Notes: generated from the sequence alone by a model not told the origin. DNA of 64,000 bases from Undibacterium sp. KW1 (GCF_009937955.1 NZ_AP018439.1:1736001-1800000); one strand, 5' to 3'. Positions 1-8,006 are shown, counted from the first letter of the stretch. Translations and numbers: made by a program.

Positions 1-100
1 ACTTTAATTCTTGCTTGGTAGGTTCAACACAATCGGCGAATGTTGTATTGGTGGTGAACAATAGAGCGAGCAGACAAAAAGTAGAGGTCAGGCGATGCAT
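1..100 (-). CDS. Secreted protein, N-terminal fragment only
   Basis: Reading leftwards from the ATG complementary to 98-100 gives an open frame to the window edge. It begins MHRLTSTFCLLALLFTTN and continues TTFADCVEPTKQELK. The short basic N-terminus, hydrophobic core and small residues ending in TFA look like a Sec signal peptide cleaved before Asp-Cys. Only about 33 residues are visible, so no family can be named. It is divergent from the GntR operon. No strong ribosome binding site precedes the start, and the start choice rests on the signal peptide. Confidence 0.5.
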   Translation of the reverse strand, partial: MHRLTSTFCLLALLFTTNTTFADCVEPTKQELK

Positions 101-198
101 GAGTGCTATCCATACGGAAGAGGAAGATCGACAAGTGTGCCATGCCGATTTTTTCTTGTCATGCACCGCAAAAAACTTGCACAAACTGAATTGAGTTG

Positions 199-220
199 GT
201 GTTATAGTTAACTACAGCAC
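199..220. promoter_or_regulatory. Candidate operator dyad upstream of the GntR gene
   Basis: A 22-bp imperfect palindrome (GTGTTATAGTTAACTACAGC plus AC) pairs at 9 of 11 positions around the core TAGTTAACTA. It contains a possible -10 element, TATAGT, at 205-210. It ends about 72 bp before the GntR start. Short GntR proteins next to ABC exporters commonly repress their own operon, so an autoregulatory site is a reasonable inference. No binding data are implied. Confidence 0.4.
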
Positions 221-292
221 TAATTTACTTATGAGATGACGCTAGAGAAGTATCAATCTCGTTGTCCCGGGTATTCACAGGAAGGTGCAAGC

Positions 293-661
293 ATGAGTGT
301 TAACTGGAATGACCAGACGCCGATTTACCGGCAATTGAAGCAACGGGTGCTGGGAATGATGCTGGATGGCTTGTTAAAGCCAGGCGACGCCTTGCCCTCG
401 GTCAGGCAGGTGGCAGCAGAGTATCAGCTCAATCCGATTACGGTCTTAAAAGCCTATCAGGAATTGGTCGATGAAGAACTGGTGGAAAAACGAAGAGGTG
501 TGGGCATGTATATGACCGAATCAGCGCTCGATAAATTACTGGCAAATGAACGTCAGCGTTTCATTGAAGAAGAATGGCCAGCCATGCTGGAACGCATACG
601 CAGGCTGGGTTTGGATGTGCAGCAATTGCCGGGTTTGCAGGATAAGGGAGGCGCGAAATGA
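293..661 (+). CDS. GntR-family transcriptional regulator, YtrA-like
   Basis: Small DNA-binding repressor of 122 residues. The winged helix fills about residues 8-75, including the pattern LKPGDALPSVRQVA and the recognition-helix region LNPITVLKAYQEL. Only a short helical tail follows, with no effector-binding domain, which is typical of the YtrA subgroup. I chose the ATG at 293 because GAAGGTG lies just upstream and the family homology begins there; an earlier in-frame start at 236 would add 19 unsupported residues. The stop overlaps the next gene's ATG by 4 bp. It probably controls the ABC exporter encoded by the next two genes. Confidence 0.9.
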   Translation: MSVNWNDQTPIYRQLKQRVLGMMLDGLLKPGDALPSVRQVAAEYQLNPITVLKAYQELVDEELVEKRRGVGMYMTESALDKLLANERQRFIEEEWPAMLERIRRLGLDVQQLPGLQDKGGAK

Positions 662-1551
662 ACAGCGCAGCAGATACATCACAGAACAAGTCAGTGAATA
701 GCGTCATTTCAGCCCGTGGTATCAGCAAACATTATGGCAAACAGCGCGTGCTTGACAGTCTGAACTTTGAGATTGCGCCTGGCCGCATCGTTGGCCTGAT
801 AGGGCCGAATGGCTCTGGCAAGACCAGCACTATCAAGGCGATATTGGGATTGAGTGATTTTGATGGCGACATGCAGGTGCTGGGCCTGGACCCGCGTACC
901 CAGCGTGAAGCGCTGATGAATGATGTCTGTTTCATTGCCGATGTCGCCATTTTGCCGCGCTGGCTTAAGGTCAGGGACGCGATTGCTTTTGTTGAAGGCG
1001 TGCATCCCAAGTTTAATCGTGCCAAGGCTGAACAATATATTTCCCAGACTAAGTTGAAGCCAGACATGAAGGTCAAGGCCATGTCCAAGGGCATGGTGGC
1101 GCAATTGCACCTTGCTCTGATAATGGCTATCGACGCTAAATTGCTGGTACTGGATGAACCGACCCTGGGACTGGATATTTTGTACCGCAAGCAGTTTTAT
1201 CAAAACTTGCTGGAAGATTATTTTGATGAAAACAAGAGCATCGTCATCACAACGCATCAGGTTGAAGAGGTTGAGCATGTACTCAGTGACATCATTTTTA
1301 TCAATGAAGGAAAAATCGTACTCGATACCAGCATGGAGCAACTGGCAGAACGCTTTGTTGAAGTCTTGATCAACCCGGACCAGATGGAGCAGGCCACAGC
1401 CCTTAAACCCTTGAGCCAGCGTAAGGTTTTCGGCAAATCAGCCATGCTGTTTGAAAACATAGGCACTGACATATTGCGTGCCCTGGGTGACATTCGCCAG
1501 CCAGGCATTGCAGAAATTTATCTCGCCACCATGAAAGGAGTGCAAGCATGA
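658..1551 (+). CDS. ABC transporter ATP-binding protein
   Basis: ATPase subunit of an exporter, 297 residues. Walker A is GPNGSGKTS at about residues 49-57, the signature motif is the variant MSKGM in place of LSGGQ, and Walker B is LLVLDEPTLGLD, followed by the switch His in ITTHQ. The degenerate signature and the C-terminal extension of about 80 residues fit the YtrB/antibiotic-export-like group. The gene overlaps both the regulator (4 bp) and the permease (4 bp), so the three are very likely co-translated. The substrate cannot be read from sequence. Confidence 0.92.
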   Translation: MNSAADTSQNKSVNSVISARGISKHYGKQRVLDSLNFEIAPGRIVGLIGPNGSGKTSTIKAILGLSDFDGDMQVLGLDPRTQREALMNDVCFIADVAILPRWLKVRDAIAFVEGVHPKFNRAKAEQYISQTKLKPDMKVKAMSKGMVAQLHLALIMAIDAKLLVLDEPTLGLDILYRKQFYQNLLEDYFDENKSIVITTHQVEEVEHVLSDIIFINEGKIVLDTSMEQLAERFVEVLINPDQMEQATALKPLSQRKVFGKSAMLFENIGTDILRALGDIRQPGIAEIYLATMKGVQA

Positions 1552-2495
1552 AAAAACTGATGTGGCTGATACGCCGTGAGTATTGGGAAAACAAGGCGAT
1601 GCTCTTATGGCCAAATGCATCGATAGCTGCACTACTAGTGATCTTGTATGCCTCAGTCAAAGGCAGACCCAGCTATCAGTTTGAAGGGCAGGTTGTCGAG
1701 CCTGCGGTCATGACTGCAGCACAGATCAGCTTTGTAATCAAGGGACTTAGCGATGCTTTTTATATACCATTGTCGCTGCTGGGGATACTTTTGCCAATAC
1801 TGGTTGGCGTGTATTGTCTGGGCTCGCTGTTTAATGAGCGGGACGACAGAAGTGCGCTTTTTTGGAAGTCTATGCCAGTCTCTGGAACCAGTTCGGTTCT
1901 ATCTAAAGTGCTGTTTGCGTTGTTGTTTTTTCCGCTCGCGACTTTGGTGTTTTCCCTGATCGCTGGCGTGCCTATTTTCTTGAGTTTTGCCATCAGCTTG
2001 CAAAATTCTGGTATTCAGGCGAACGTGTTCAGCACAGCTTTCCACGACAGCGATATGTTACTGGCGCCTTTGAAAATGATTTCGCTTTTACCCATCTACA
2101 TGCTGTGGGCCTTGCCCACAGTCGGCTGGCTGATGATGGTATCTGCCTGGGCCAAAGCCAGACCAATACTTTGGGCAGTATGCTTACCGATAATGACAGT
2201 ATTGTTGATCTTCATTCTTAGCAAGAACCTGGATCTGGGCTTGAATATTCGCTGGTTGAACTTCAATATTATAGGTCGCGGTTTGATGAGTCTTGTTCCT
2301 GCTTCGTGGATCGCTTATGAGAAAATCGACAACCCGAAAATGGACTACGCCCAAACTTTCACAGCCTGGACAGGAGATTTGTATGGACCATCGCTGGAGA
2401 TGCTGGGCAAATCCGAGCTATGGGTAGGCGCCATCGTCGGCATCGCCATGCTGGCAGTTGCCATGTTCTTGCGACAGAAAAAGGATGTGAGTTAA
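1548..2495 (+). CDS. ABC transporter permease
   Basis: Integral membrane partner of the preceding ATPase, 315 residues with about six hydrophobic segments. The cytoplasmic motif LFNERDDRSALFWKSMPVS resembles the conserved YEERRDRSILFWKSLPVS stretch of ABC-2 type permeases. The ATG overlaps the stop of the ATPase gene. A strong hairpin terminator follows within 10 bp, so the GntR-ATPase-permease unit ends here. The exported substrate is unknown; lipids, peptides or envelope-stress compounds are typical for the group. Confidence 0.88.
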   Translation: MKKLMWLIRREYWENKAMLLWPNASIAALLVILYASVKGRPSYQFEGQVVEPAVMTAAQISFVIKGLSDAFYIPLSLLGILLPILVGVYCLGSLFNERDDRSALFWKSMPVSGTSSVLSKVLFALLFFPLATLVFSLIAGVPIFLSFAISLQNSGIQANVFSTAFHDSDMLLAPLKMISLLPIYMLWALPTVGWLMMVSAWAKARPILWAVCLPIMTVLLIFILSKNLDLGLNIRWLNFNIIGRGLMSLVPASWIAYEKIDNPKMDYAQTFTAWTGDLYGPSLEMLGKSELWVGAIVGIAMLAVAMFLRQKKDVS

Positions 2496-2502
2496 ATGTA
2501 AA

Positions 2503-2536
2503 AAAGACGCGCATCAACTTATTGTTGCGCGTCTTT
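2503..2536. terminator. Rho-independent terminator, bidirectional
   Basis: The arms AAAGACGCGCA and TGCGCGTCTTT flank a short loop. An A-run precedes and T-rich sequence follows. It sits between the convergent ABC permease and DMT permease genes and could stop transcription from both sides. Confidence 0.85.
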
Positions 2537-2556
2537 CCTTGTCACTTCTTAGTTTC

Positions 2557-3429
2557 TTATCTTGCCGGCCTCACCACCAGCGCCACACCCGCCAGGGCAA
2601 TCACCATGCCCAGTATGGCTGTCATCGTTAGCTTCTCGCCAAACATCAGCCAGGCCATGGCGGCAGTAACTGCTGGTACCAGGTACATATAACTGGTGAC
2701 CTTGGTCGCTTCGCCATGCCTTATCATGATGAACAGTACCGAGATGCCAACGCCGGATAATACAAATACTGACCAGGCCATGGCGGCAAAGAACTGTGGT
2801 GTCCAGATGATGGTCTGGGTTTCCAGCGTCAGTGCGAATGGCAGCGTCACCAATAAAGATGCAACAAACTGTATGACTTGCCCGGTTCTGACATCAAAAC
2901 TGGGGCAGGTTTTTTTCTGGAACAGCGTGCCTATGGTCATCGCAGTCAATGCCATGACGGCCAGTGCCACACTGCTGACGGACAAGCCGATGACAGAGAT
3001 TTTGTTGGCCACGACCAGTGCTACGCCGCAAATGCCAAGCGCCAGTCCTGCCCATTGTTTGCCATAGATGCGCTCACCGATGATGGGGCCGAGGAATGCA
3101 GTAAAGATGGGTTGGGTATTGGCGATCAGTGCTGCCACTCCGGCAGGCATACCCAGTTTGACCGCGCACCAGATGCCGCCGAGATACATGGCCTGCATCA
3201 TGATGCCAGCGATAGCTATTGGCAGCCAGAAGCGGCGCTCAGGCCAGGGTGCACGCATGGTCAGTGCCAGTATCAGCATGAAGATGATCACGCCCAGATA
3301 CCGCAGGCACAGGAAGGTCAGTGGTTCTGCATAAGGCAGGCCATATTTGGCAACGACATAACCGGATGCCCAGATGAAAATGAAGATGGCGGGAAGAAAG
3401 CGTAATAAAGGAGAGACTTTGGTTTGCAT
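2557..3429 (-). CDS. EamA/DMT-family transporter
   Basis: Inner-membrane permease of the drug/metabolite transporter superfamily, 290 residues, with about ten hydrophobic helices arranged as two EamA repeats. Visible signatures are IWASGYVVAKYGL in helix 1, the repeat end GICGVALVV, and GMVIALAGVALVVRP at the C-terminus. I used the ATG at 3429. A TTG three codons upstream (3438) is possible, and neither has a clear Shine-Dalgarno. It is a single gene convergent with the ABC operon. The substrate is unknown; amino-acid or metabolite efflux is common in the family. Confidence 0.85.
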   Translation of the reverse strand: MQTKVSPLLRFLPAIFIFIWASGYVVAKYGLPYAEPLTFLCLRYLGVIIFMLILALTMRAPWPERRFWLPIAIAGIMMQAMYLGGIWCAVKLGMPAGVAALIANTQPIFTAFLGPIIGERIYGKQWAGLALGICGVALVVANKISVIGLSVSSVALAVMALTAMTIGTLFQKKTCPSFDVRTGQVIQFVASLLVTLPFALTLETQTIIWTPQFFAAMAWSVFVLSGVGISVLFIMIRHGEATKVTSYMYLVPAVTAAMAWLMFGEKLTMTAILGMVIALAGVALVVRPAR

Positions 3430-3520
3430 GCTGTTCAAAGAGTAAGGCGATAGAGCTTAGGGGAAAGTTCCTGGCGCTCATTTGAGCCATGATCTTCGCA
3501 TAAACAGCTTGCATGATGGA

Positions 3521-3564
3521 TGAAAAAAACCTGCGGTGCTGATGCATGCGCAGGTTTTTTTTCA
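3521..3564. terminator. Rho-independent terminator
   Basis: TGAAAAAAACCTGCG and CGCAGGTTTTTTTTCA form a long stem with an A-run on one side and T-run on the other. It lies between the sodB stop and the DMT permease start, where it would terminate leftward sodB transcription. Confidence 0.8.
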
Positions 3565-3611
3565 TCTGTGCTGTATATGTCACGACGCAACGGGCATCAC
3601 GACAAGCTGGC

Positions 3612-4190
3612 TCAGCCCAGGTTTGCTGTGGCAAATTCCCAGTTGACCAGTGCCCAGAATGCTTCCAGGTATTTTGGACGTGCATTGCGGTAGTCGATGT
3701 AGTAAGCGTGTTCCCACAGATCGCAAGTCAGCAATGGCGTGTCTGCTGTTGTCAGTGGTGTTGCTGCATTGGATGTGTTGACGATGTCCAGTGTGCCGTC
3801 GGCTTTTTTGACCAGCCATGTCCAGGAAGAACCGAAATTGCCTACGCAAGACTTGGTGAAAGCTTCTTTGAATGCATCGAAAGAACCCCATTTGGCATTG
3901 ATGGCATCTGCCAGTTTGCCACTTGGTGCGCCGCCGCCATTAGGTTTCAGGCCATTCCAGTAGAAAGTGTGGTTCCAGATCTGTGCTGAGTTATTGAAAA
4001 TGCCGCCAGAAGATTTCTTGACGATTTCTTCCAGTGTGGAGTTTTCAAATTCTGTACCCTTGATCAGGTTGTTCAGATTGGTCACATAGGTTTGATGATG
4101 CTTGCCATAGTGATATTCCAGAGTCTCCTGGGAGATATGTGGAGCCAAAGCATCCAGTGCATAAGGCAGTGCCGGTAAGGTATGTTCCAT
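3612..4190 (-). CDS. sodB: Superoxide dismutase, Fe type
   Basis: Converts superoxide to hydrogen peroxide and oxygen in the cytoplasm. The protein has 192 residues, the normal length. Metal ligands are visible: His in [11 protein letters not shown], His in [10 protein letters not shown], and Asp and His in the signature [13 protein letters not shown]. The N-terminus [20 protein letters not shown] is characteristic. The start at 4190 has AGGA upstream; the upstream in-frame extension is not conserved family sequence. Fe type is inferred from overall similarity, since metal preference cannot be proven from motifs. A perfect dyad lies 28 bp upstream. Confidence 0.95.
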   Translation of the reverse strand: MEHTLPALPYALDALAPHISQETLEYHYGKHHQTYVTNLNNLIKGTEFENSTLEEIVKKSSGGIFNNSAQIWNHTFYWNGLKPNGGGAPSGKLADAINAKWGSFDAFKEAFTKSCVGNFGSSWTWLVKKADGTLDIVNTSNAATPLTTADTPLLTCDLWEHAYYIDYRNARPKYLEAFWALVNWEFATANLG

Positions 4191-4218
4191 ATCGTGTCCT
4201 TTTATCGTGAGTTCATCA

Positions 4219-4236
4219 TTTCCGGCAATCCGGAAA
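4219..4236. promoter_or_regulatory. Perfect inverted repeat in the sodB leader
   Basis: TTTCCGG-CAAT-CCGGAAA is a perfect 7-bp dyad with a 4-nt loop, about 28 bp upstream of the sodB ATG. It could be an operator or an RNA hairpin in the 5' leader. It does not resemble a Fur box (no GATAAT hexamers). Confidence 0.4.
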
Positions 4237-4361
4237 AGCCAGACCAGCATTGTAAGCTTTTGTGCAAAAGCGTGCACGCGGCCTTATACAAATTCTATGT
4301 ATATGCGCAAAATGATGACTGCAATTGGCACAGCAGGTAATTGGTTTTGTATCGGTATGGC

Positions 4362-5723
4362 TCAATCCAGTTTGGTTTGCACACTACTGATGCCAACTTC
4401 AGCGGTACCTGATGCCAGTCTGACTTGTATCAGTGATTGTGGTTTGAGTTCAGACGTCTTGCGCAAGGCCTTGCCTTTGTGGTCGCTGAGGATGGCATAG
4501 CCGCGCTCCAGTGTGCGTTGAGGGTTCAACAGCTCAAGTTGGCTGCGCAGGGCAGACAACTGTTGTTGCTGGCCTTCAAGGCTATGCCTTGCCGCTTGCT
4601 GCAGGCGTCTTTGCATGTCTGCCAGCAGCACCCTGGGTTTGCTCAGGTCTGGCTTGTGTGTTTGCCAGCTCAGTGTCAGTTGCGTCAGCTCATGTCTGGC
4701 CTGGCGCACCGGCAAGCTGGCGCAGAGGCTGAGGTTGCGGGCCAGGCTTGCCAGTTGCAGACGTCTGGCGGCAATGGCAGCGCTGGGGCTGAGCAGGCGG
4801 CGGCTTTGCCAGTCCAGGGTCTGGGCCTGGTCATCCAGTTGTCTGTGCATACAGCGGCTGAGTATTTGCGCCTGGCGCTGTAATAACTGTAGCCAGGCAT
4901 CCCTGGGCGTGGCTGCCAGCTCGGCGGCGGCGGTAGGTGTGGCTGCGCGCAAGTCAGCGGCAAAATCGGCGATGGTAAAGTCAGTTTCATGGCCTATGCC
5001 GGCGATCACAGGCATGGGGCAATTGACGATGGTGCGGGCGACCACTTCTTCATTAAAGGCCCACAGGTCTTCCATACTGCCACCGCCACGGCAAACCAGC
5101 AAGACATCGCATTCTTCGCGGGCAGCGGCAGAGGCTATCGCCTGGGCGATCTTCATGCCTGCGCCTTCGCCTTGTACTGGAGTAGGGTAGAGGATGACGT
5201 TGACGTGTGGCGCTCGCCTGTGCAGCGCGGTCAGGATGTCACGCAGGGCGGCAGCCTGCGGGCTGGTGACTATACCTATGGTTTTGACAAAGGTGGGCAG
5301 GGGGCGCTTGCGCTCGGTGTCAAACAAGCCTTCCTGTGTCAGTTGCGCTTTCAGGCGCAAGAATGCTTCATATAAATTGCCAACGCCGGCACGGCGTATG
5401 GCCTCCACACTTAACTGATAATCGCCGCGCGGCGCGTACAGGGTGACCAGGGCACGTACTTCGACCTTGTCGCCTTCCCTGGGCTGGAAGTCGGCATATT
5501 GCGCGCGGCCACGGAACATCACGGCCCTGACCTGGGCGCCACTGTCTTTTAACGTGAAATACCAATGTCCAGACGCGGCGCGGGTAAAGTTGGAAATCTC
5601 GCCAGACACCCAGGTCAATGGCAGGTTGCGTTCCAAAAGCTGAGCAACGGCCTGATTCAGCGCCGTAACTGTCATCACGGAGGGCGTGTTTACTGGGGGA
5701 GCGTAAGGCGATTCAGGATTCAT
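4362..5723 (-). CDS. xseA: Exodeoxyribonuclease VII large subunit
   Basis: Large subunit of ExoVII, which degrades single-stranded DNA with the small subunit XseB. The protein has 453 residues. The N-terminal OB-fold region contains [20 protein letters not shown] and [15 protein letters not shown]. The catalytic domain contains [33 protein letters not shown] and [20 protein letters not shown] long helical Gln/Leu/Arg-rich coiled-coil region follows. I used the ATG at 5723; another ATG at 5759 would add 12 residues, and neither has a clear ribosome binding site. xseB is not adjacent. The gene reads away from the DnaA-box repeat array. Confidence 0.95.
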   Translation of the reverse strand: MNPESPYAPPVNTPSVMTVTALNQAVAQLLERNLPLTWVSGEISNFTRAASGHWYFTLKDSGAQVRAVMFRGRAQYADFQPREGDKVEVRALVTLYAPRGDYQLSVEAIRRAGVGNLYEAFLRLKAQLTQEGLFDTERKRPLPTFVKTIGIVTSPQAAALRDILTALHRRAPHVNVILYPTPVQGEGAGMKIAQAIASAAAREECDVLLVCRGGGSMEDLWAFNEEVVARTIVNCPMPVIAGIGHETDFTIADFAADLRAATPTAAAELAATPRDAWLQLLQRQAQILSRCMHRQLDDQAQTLDWQSRRLLSPSAAIAARRLQLASLARNLSLCASLPVRQARHELTQLTLSWQTHKPDLSKPRVLLADMQRRLQQAARHSLEGQQQQLSALRSQLELLNPQRTLERGYAILSDHKGKALRKTSELKPQSLIQVRLASGTAEVGISSVQTKLD

Positions 5724-5849
5724 AAAGCTTGGCGGCTGAAATTCTGTCCACAGAAGCATGGATTGGTCATCAGCATGTCATTTTGCCTCTGAGATGTCAA
5801 AAGAAATGAAAGTTTACTATCTAAGTCTTTGATTTTTAATAAAAATCAA

Positions 5850-5952
5850 TCTGCAAAAGAATGAGGCAAAATGAAAATTCCCTTTCAAATCAAGGACATT
5901 GCGCTGCATCGAGCCGCTTGTGCACAAACTTATCCACAGAAATTGTGGTTAA
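5850..5952 (+). repeat. Array unit 1 (most diverged)
   Basis: Island (i) is degenerate, with GGCA at 5865. Island (ii) is AAATCAAGGACATTG at 5887. The 9-mers are TTGTGCACA (5918), TTATCCACA (5930, perfect DnaA box) and inverted TGTGGTTAA (5944). One extra base lies between islands (ii) and (iii) relative to the other units. Confidence 0.7.
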
Positions 5953-5989
5953 GCTGTTGAAAACTTTATTTTCCAGCCAGCTTAGGTGG

Positions 5990-6091
5990 TTTGCCTAAAA
6001 TATTTGCACTGCGGTAATCTTTTTTAAAATCAAGTACTTAGTGCCTTTCCATGCGCTTTTACACAAGCTTGTCCACATATTTTGTGCAGAA
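5990..6091 (+). repeat. Array unit 2
   Basis: Island (i) is TTTGCCTAAAATATTTGCA. Island (ii) is AAATCAAGTACTTAGT at 6027. The 9-mers are TTTTACACA (6057), TTGTCCACA (6069) and inverted TGTGCAGAA (6083). Confidence 0.8.
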
Positions 6092-6159
6092 TAAGCTGCA
6101 ATCTACAGAGAAAATGAGGGTAAAGGCAATATTTTAAACTGGCCTGTGAATAATTGGAG

Positions 6160-6261
6160 TTTGCCACTTTTTTAGGCGCGAATAAAAGAATGATTAAAAT
6201 CAGTGACTTAGTTACATACCCTATACTTTTTCACATAGTTGTCCACATATTTTGTGCAAAA
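6160..6261 (+). repeat. Array unit 3
   Basis: Island (i) is TTTGCCACTTTTTTAGGCG. Island (ii) is AAATCAGTGACTTAGT at 6197. The 9-mers are TTTTTCACA (6227), TTGTCCACA (6239) and inverted TGTGCAAAA (6253). An additional inverted strict box, TGTGGAAAA, lies at 6316 in the following spacer. Confidence 0.85.
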
Positions 6262-6350
6262 GCCTGGATTAGCGCAAATCTGGCTTATAAATACTTGTCT
6301 TAAAATTAATTTTTCTGTGGAAAAAGTATTGTGTCGCAGAAAAACTGCCG

Positions 6351-6452
6351 TTTGCCTGTTTTTCTGGCAGTAGGGATTAGTGATTAAAAATCAGTGACTT
6401 GTAGCATTTATTTACGGTAATGCACAATCTTGTCCACATATTTTGTGCAAAA
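6351..6452 (+). repeat. Array unit 4
   Basis: Island (i) is TTTGCCTGTTTTTCTGGCA. Island (ii) is AAATCAGTGACTTGTA at 6388. The 9-mers are TAATGCACA (6418, weak), TTGTCCACA (6430) and inverted TGTGCAAAA (6444). An additional inverted TGTGCAAAA lies at 6493 in the following spacer. Confidence 0.85.
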
Positions 6453-6518
6453 CGCAGAGCATTTTCCTAGCCACATTTTTATGCTGAAAATTTGTGCAAA
6501 AATATGCAGGATTAGATG

Positions 6519-6620
6519 TTTGCCTAAAATATTGGCAGTACAATAATTTTCTTTTAAATCAGTCACTTGTCATTGTGCACAAGACTTTTGCACATACTTG
6601 TCCACAAATTATGTGTAGAA
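6519..6620 (+). repeat. Array unit 5
   Basis: Island (i) is TTTGCCTAAAATATTGGCA. Island (ii) is AAATCAGTCACTTGTC at 6556. The 9-mers are TTTTGCACA (6586), TTGTCCACA (6598) and inverted TGTGTAGAA (6612). A further TTGTGCACA lies at 6573. A perfect box, TTATCCACA, lies at 6652 in the following spacer. Confidence 0.85.
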
Positions 6621-6667
6621 AAGACGGGGCTAAAATGGAAAAAATGCTGTTTTATCCACAAAATCGC

Positions 6668-6769
6668 CGTGCCTAAATCTTTGGCATAGTCAAAAAAATG
6701 AAATAAATCATGAGCTTAGGTAGAATCGATGCACTTATCCACAGGCTTGCGCACAGATTTTGTGTAAAA
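6668..6769 (+). repeat. Array unit 6
   Basis: Island (i) is CGTGCCTAAATCTTTGGCA. Island (ii) is AAATCATGAGCTTAGG at 6705. The 9-mers are TTATCCACA (6735, perfect box), TTGCGCACA (6747) and inverted TGTGTAAAA (6761). The exbB start lies 185 bp further on, after an AT-rich stretch. Confidence 0.8.
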
Positions 6770-6954
6770 CAGTGAATATTTTCAATCTCAATACAATCGT
6801 AATAATTTGCTGTGATGACGGCAAACTTGATGCTTTTTGTTGAAAATTATGCTTTGAAACATTTTGTGCCTAGTTTTTTGCTTTGCACTCTTGCCCGCAG
6901 GCAGACAACGCGCTACATTGCGGGCTTGGATTTAGGAACCTTCAAGGAGTTAAT

Positions 6955-7560
6955 TTGTTCGATATCATTCGTGCCGCGGGCTGGCCAATTTATTTTTTAT
7001 TGATTGCCTCAGTTATAGCGCTGGCTTTAATCATAGAGCGCAGCCTTTCTTTGCGTCGTAGCCGCATTTTGCCACCTACTCTGGTCGATGAAGTCATACG
7101 TGTTTATCAGGCAGGCAAGGTAAAGCCTGAAGTCATAGAGCAACTGGCTGGCAATTCTCCTTTGGGTAAAGTACTGGCAGCGGGTTTGCGCAATGTGAAT
7201 GCGCCGCGTGAAGTCATGAAAGAATCGATAGAAGAAGCGGGCAGTGCTGTTGCCCATGAACTTGAACGTTTCCTGACTACTTTGGGCACGATTGCTTCTC
7301 TGGCACCTTTGATGGGCCTGTTTGGTACTGTCGTCGGTATGATAGAAATTTTCGGTTCGCAAAATGCAACTGGCGCTAATCCGGCGCAACTGGCTCATGG
7401 TATTTCTGTTGCCTTGTATAACACTGGCTTTGGTTTGATGATCGCTATGCCTGCAATGGTGTTCTGGCGTCATTTCCGCGCGCTTGTTGATAGCATCGTC
7501 GTCGATATGGAACAGCAGGCAATCAAGTTTGTTGATGTCGTCCACAGCGCCAGGAAGTAG
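6955..7560 (+). CDS. exbB: MotA/TolQ/ExbB proton channel family protein
   Basis: Inner-membrane proton-channel subunit that with ExbD energises outer-membrane transport, or a Tol-like role. About 201 residues. Three hydrophobic segments are visible: near the N-terminus (IYFLLIASVIALALIIE), then LTTLGTIASLAPLMGLFGTV with the conserved TxxPLLGLLGTV-type motif, and SVALYNTGFGLMIAMPAMVF. I chose TTG at 6955 because AAGGAGT lies 4-5 nt upstream and the family N-terminus (FDIIRAAGWP) starts here; an ATG at 6883 would add 24 unconserved residues. exbD begins 2 bp after the stop. Confidence 0.9.
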   Translation: MFDIIRAAGWPIYFLLIASVIALALIIERSLSLRRSRILPPTLVDEVIRVYQAGKVKPEVIEQLAGNSPLGKVLAAGLRNVNAPREVMKESIEEAGSAVAHELERFLTTLGTIASLAPLMGLFGTVVGMIEIFGSQNATGANPAQLAHGISVALYNTGFGLMIAMPAMVFWRHFRALVDSIVVDMEQQAIKFVDVVHSARK

Positions 7561-7562
7561 TC

Positions 7563-8006
7563 ATGAATTTTCGTAAAGGAAGGGGCAGGGAAGAGCCAGA
7601 GATCAACCTGATCCCGTTTATCGACGTCTTGCTGGTAATCCTGATCTTTTTGATGGTGACGACGACGTACAGCCGTTTCACCGAACTGCAAATCACCTTG
7701 CCGACCGCTGACGCAGAAAAAGCCCAGGACAAACCGAATCAGATAGATATCGGTATTGATGCCCAGGGCCGCTACAAGATCAATAACCAGGCCGTGTCTT
7801 TCCTTGACACTCTGACTCTGGCGGAAGATTTAAAAAAAGCGGCAGCAGCGCTGGAAGCTGGCAAGACCGGTACTCAGCCTGATCCTGTGATTATCATCAA
7901 TGCAGACCGTGCAACCAGCCATCAATCTGTCATCGATGTGCTGGAAGCCGCGCGTATTGCAGGCATGGCCAAGGTTACGTTTGCGGCCCAGGCAACTGCA
8001 AAGTGA
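7563..8006 (+). CDS. exbD: Biopolymer transporter ExbD/TolR family protein
   Basis: Partner of the preceding ExbB-like channel, 147 residues. A short cytoplasmic N-terminus with EINLIPFIDVLLVILIFLMV contains the single transmembrane helix and the conserved Asp needed for proton coupling. The rest is a periplasmic domain ending in the usual pattern DRATSHQSVIDVLEAARIAG. It starts 2 bp after exbB and ends before a strong terminator. No tonB is adjacent, so ExbB/D versus TolQ/R roles cannot be separated from sequence alone. Confidence 0.92.
   Translation: MNFRKGRGREEPEINLIPFIDVLLVILIFLMVTTTYSRFTELQITLPTADAEKAQDKPNQIDIGIDAQGRYKINNQAVSFLDTLTLAEDLKKAAAALEAGKTGTQPDPVIIINADRATSHQSVIDVLEAARIAGMAKVTFAAQATAK

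Larger units (their letters stand above)
5850..6769. repeat. Array of six 102-bp repeats with DnaA-box triplets
   Basis: This gene-free stretch between divergent xseA and exbB contains six diverged direct repeats. Units 2-6 are exactly 102 bp and align without gaps; unit 1 is 103 bp. Spacers are 37, 68, 89, 66 and 47 bp. Each unit has three conserved islands: (i) TTTGCC at offset 0 with GGCA at offset 15, a small inverted repeat; (ii) AAATCAGTGACTTAGT (consensus) at offset 37; (iii) three 9-mers starting at offsets 67, 79 and 93, the first two direct and the third inverted. Eleven 9-mers match the DnaA-box consensus TTWTNCACA strictly and four more are TTGTCCACA. Fewer than one strict match would be expected by chance. 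dnaA, dnaN and rpmH are not in the window. Its role is unknown: DnaA titration, a replication origin or divergent promoter control are candidates. Confidence 0.85.

Noticed and set aside
709..1341. 210-codon open frame on the minus strand
   Set aside because: It lies opposite the ABC ATPase, which has all its motifs.
2878..3405. 175-codon plus-strand open frame
   Set aside because: It is antisense to the EamA permease, which has clear membrane helices and family motifs.
5850..6769. Calling the repeat array the chromosomal replication origin
   Set aside because: dnaA, dnaN, rpmH and gyrB are not in the window, and I cannot compute GC skew. The DnaA-box content is strong, but origin function is unproven.
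5850..6769. CRISPR array
   Set aside because: Units are 102 bp, diverged, and separated by spacers of varying length with no cas genes nearby.
5850..6769. Tandem small RNA genes
   Set aside because: I looked for a conserved -35/-10 pair and terminator in each unit and found none; the constant part is the 9-mers, which fits protein binding better.
6770..6954. Fur box upstream of exbB
   Set aside because: ExbB/D genes are often iron regulated, so I searched for GATAATNATTATC-like sequence and saw none.
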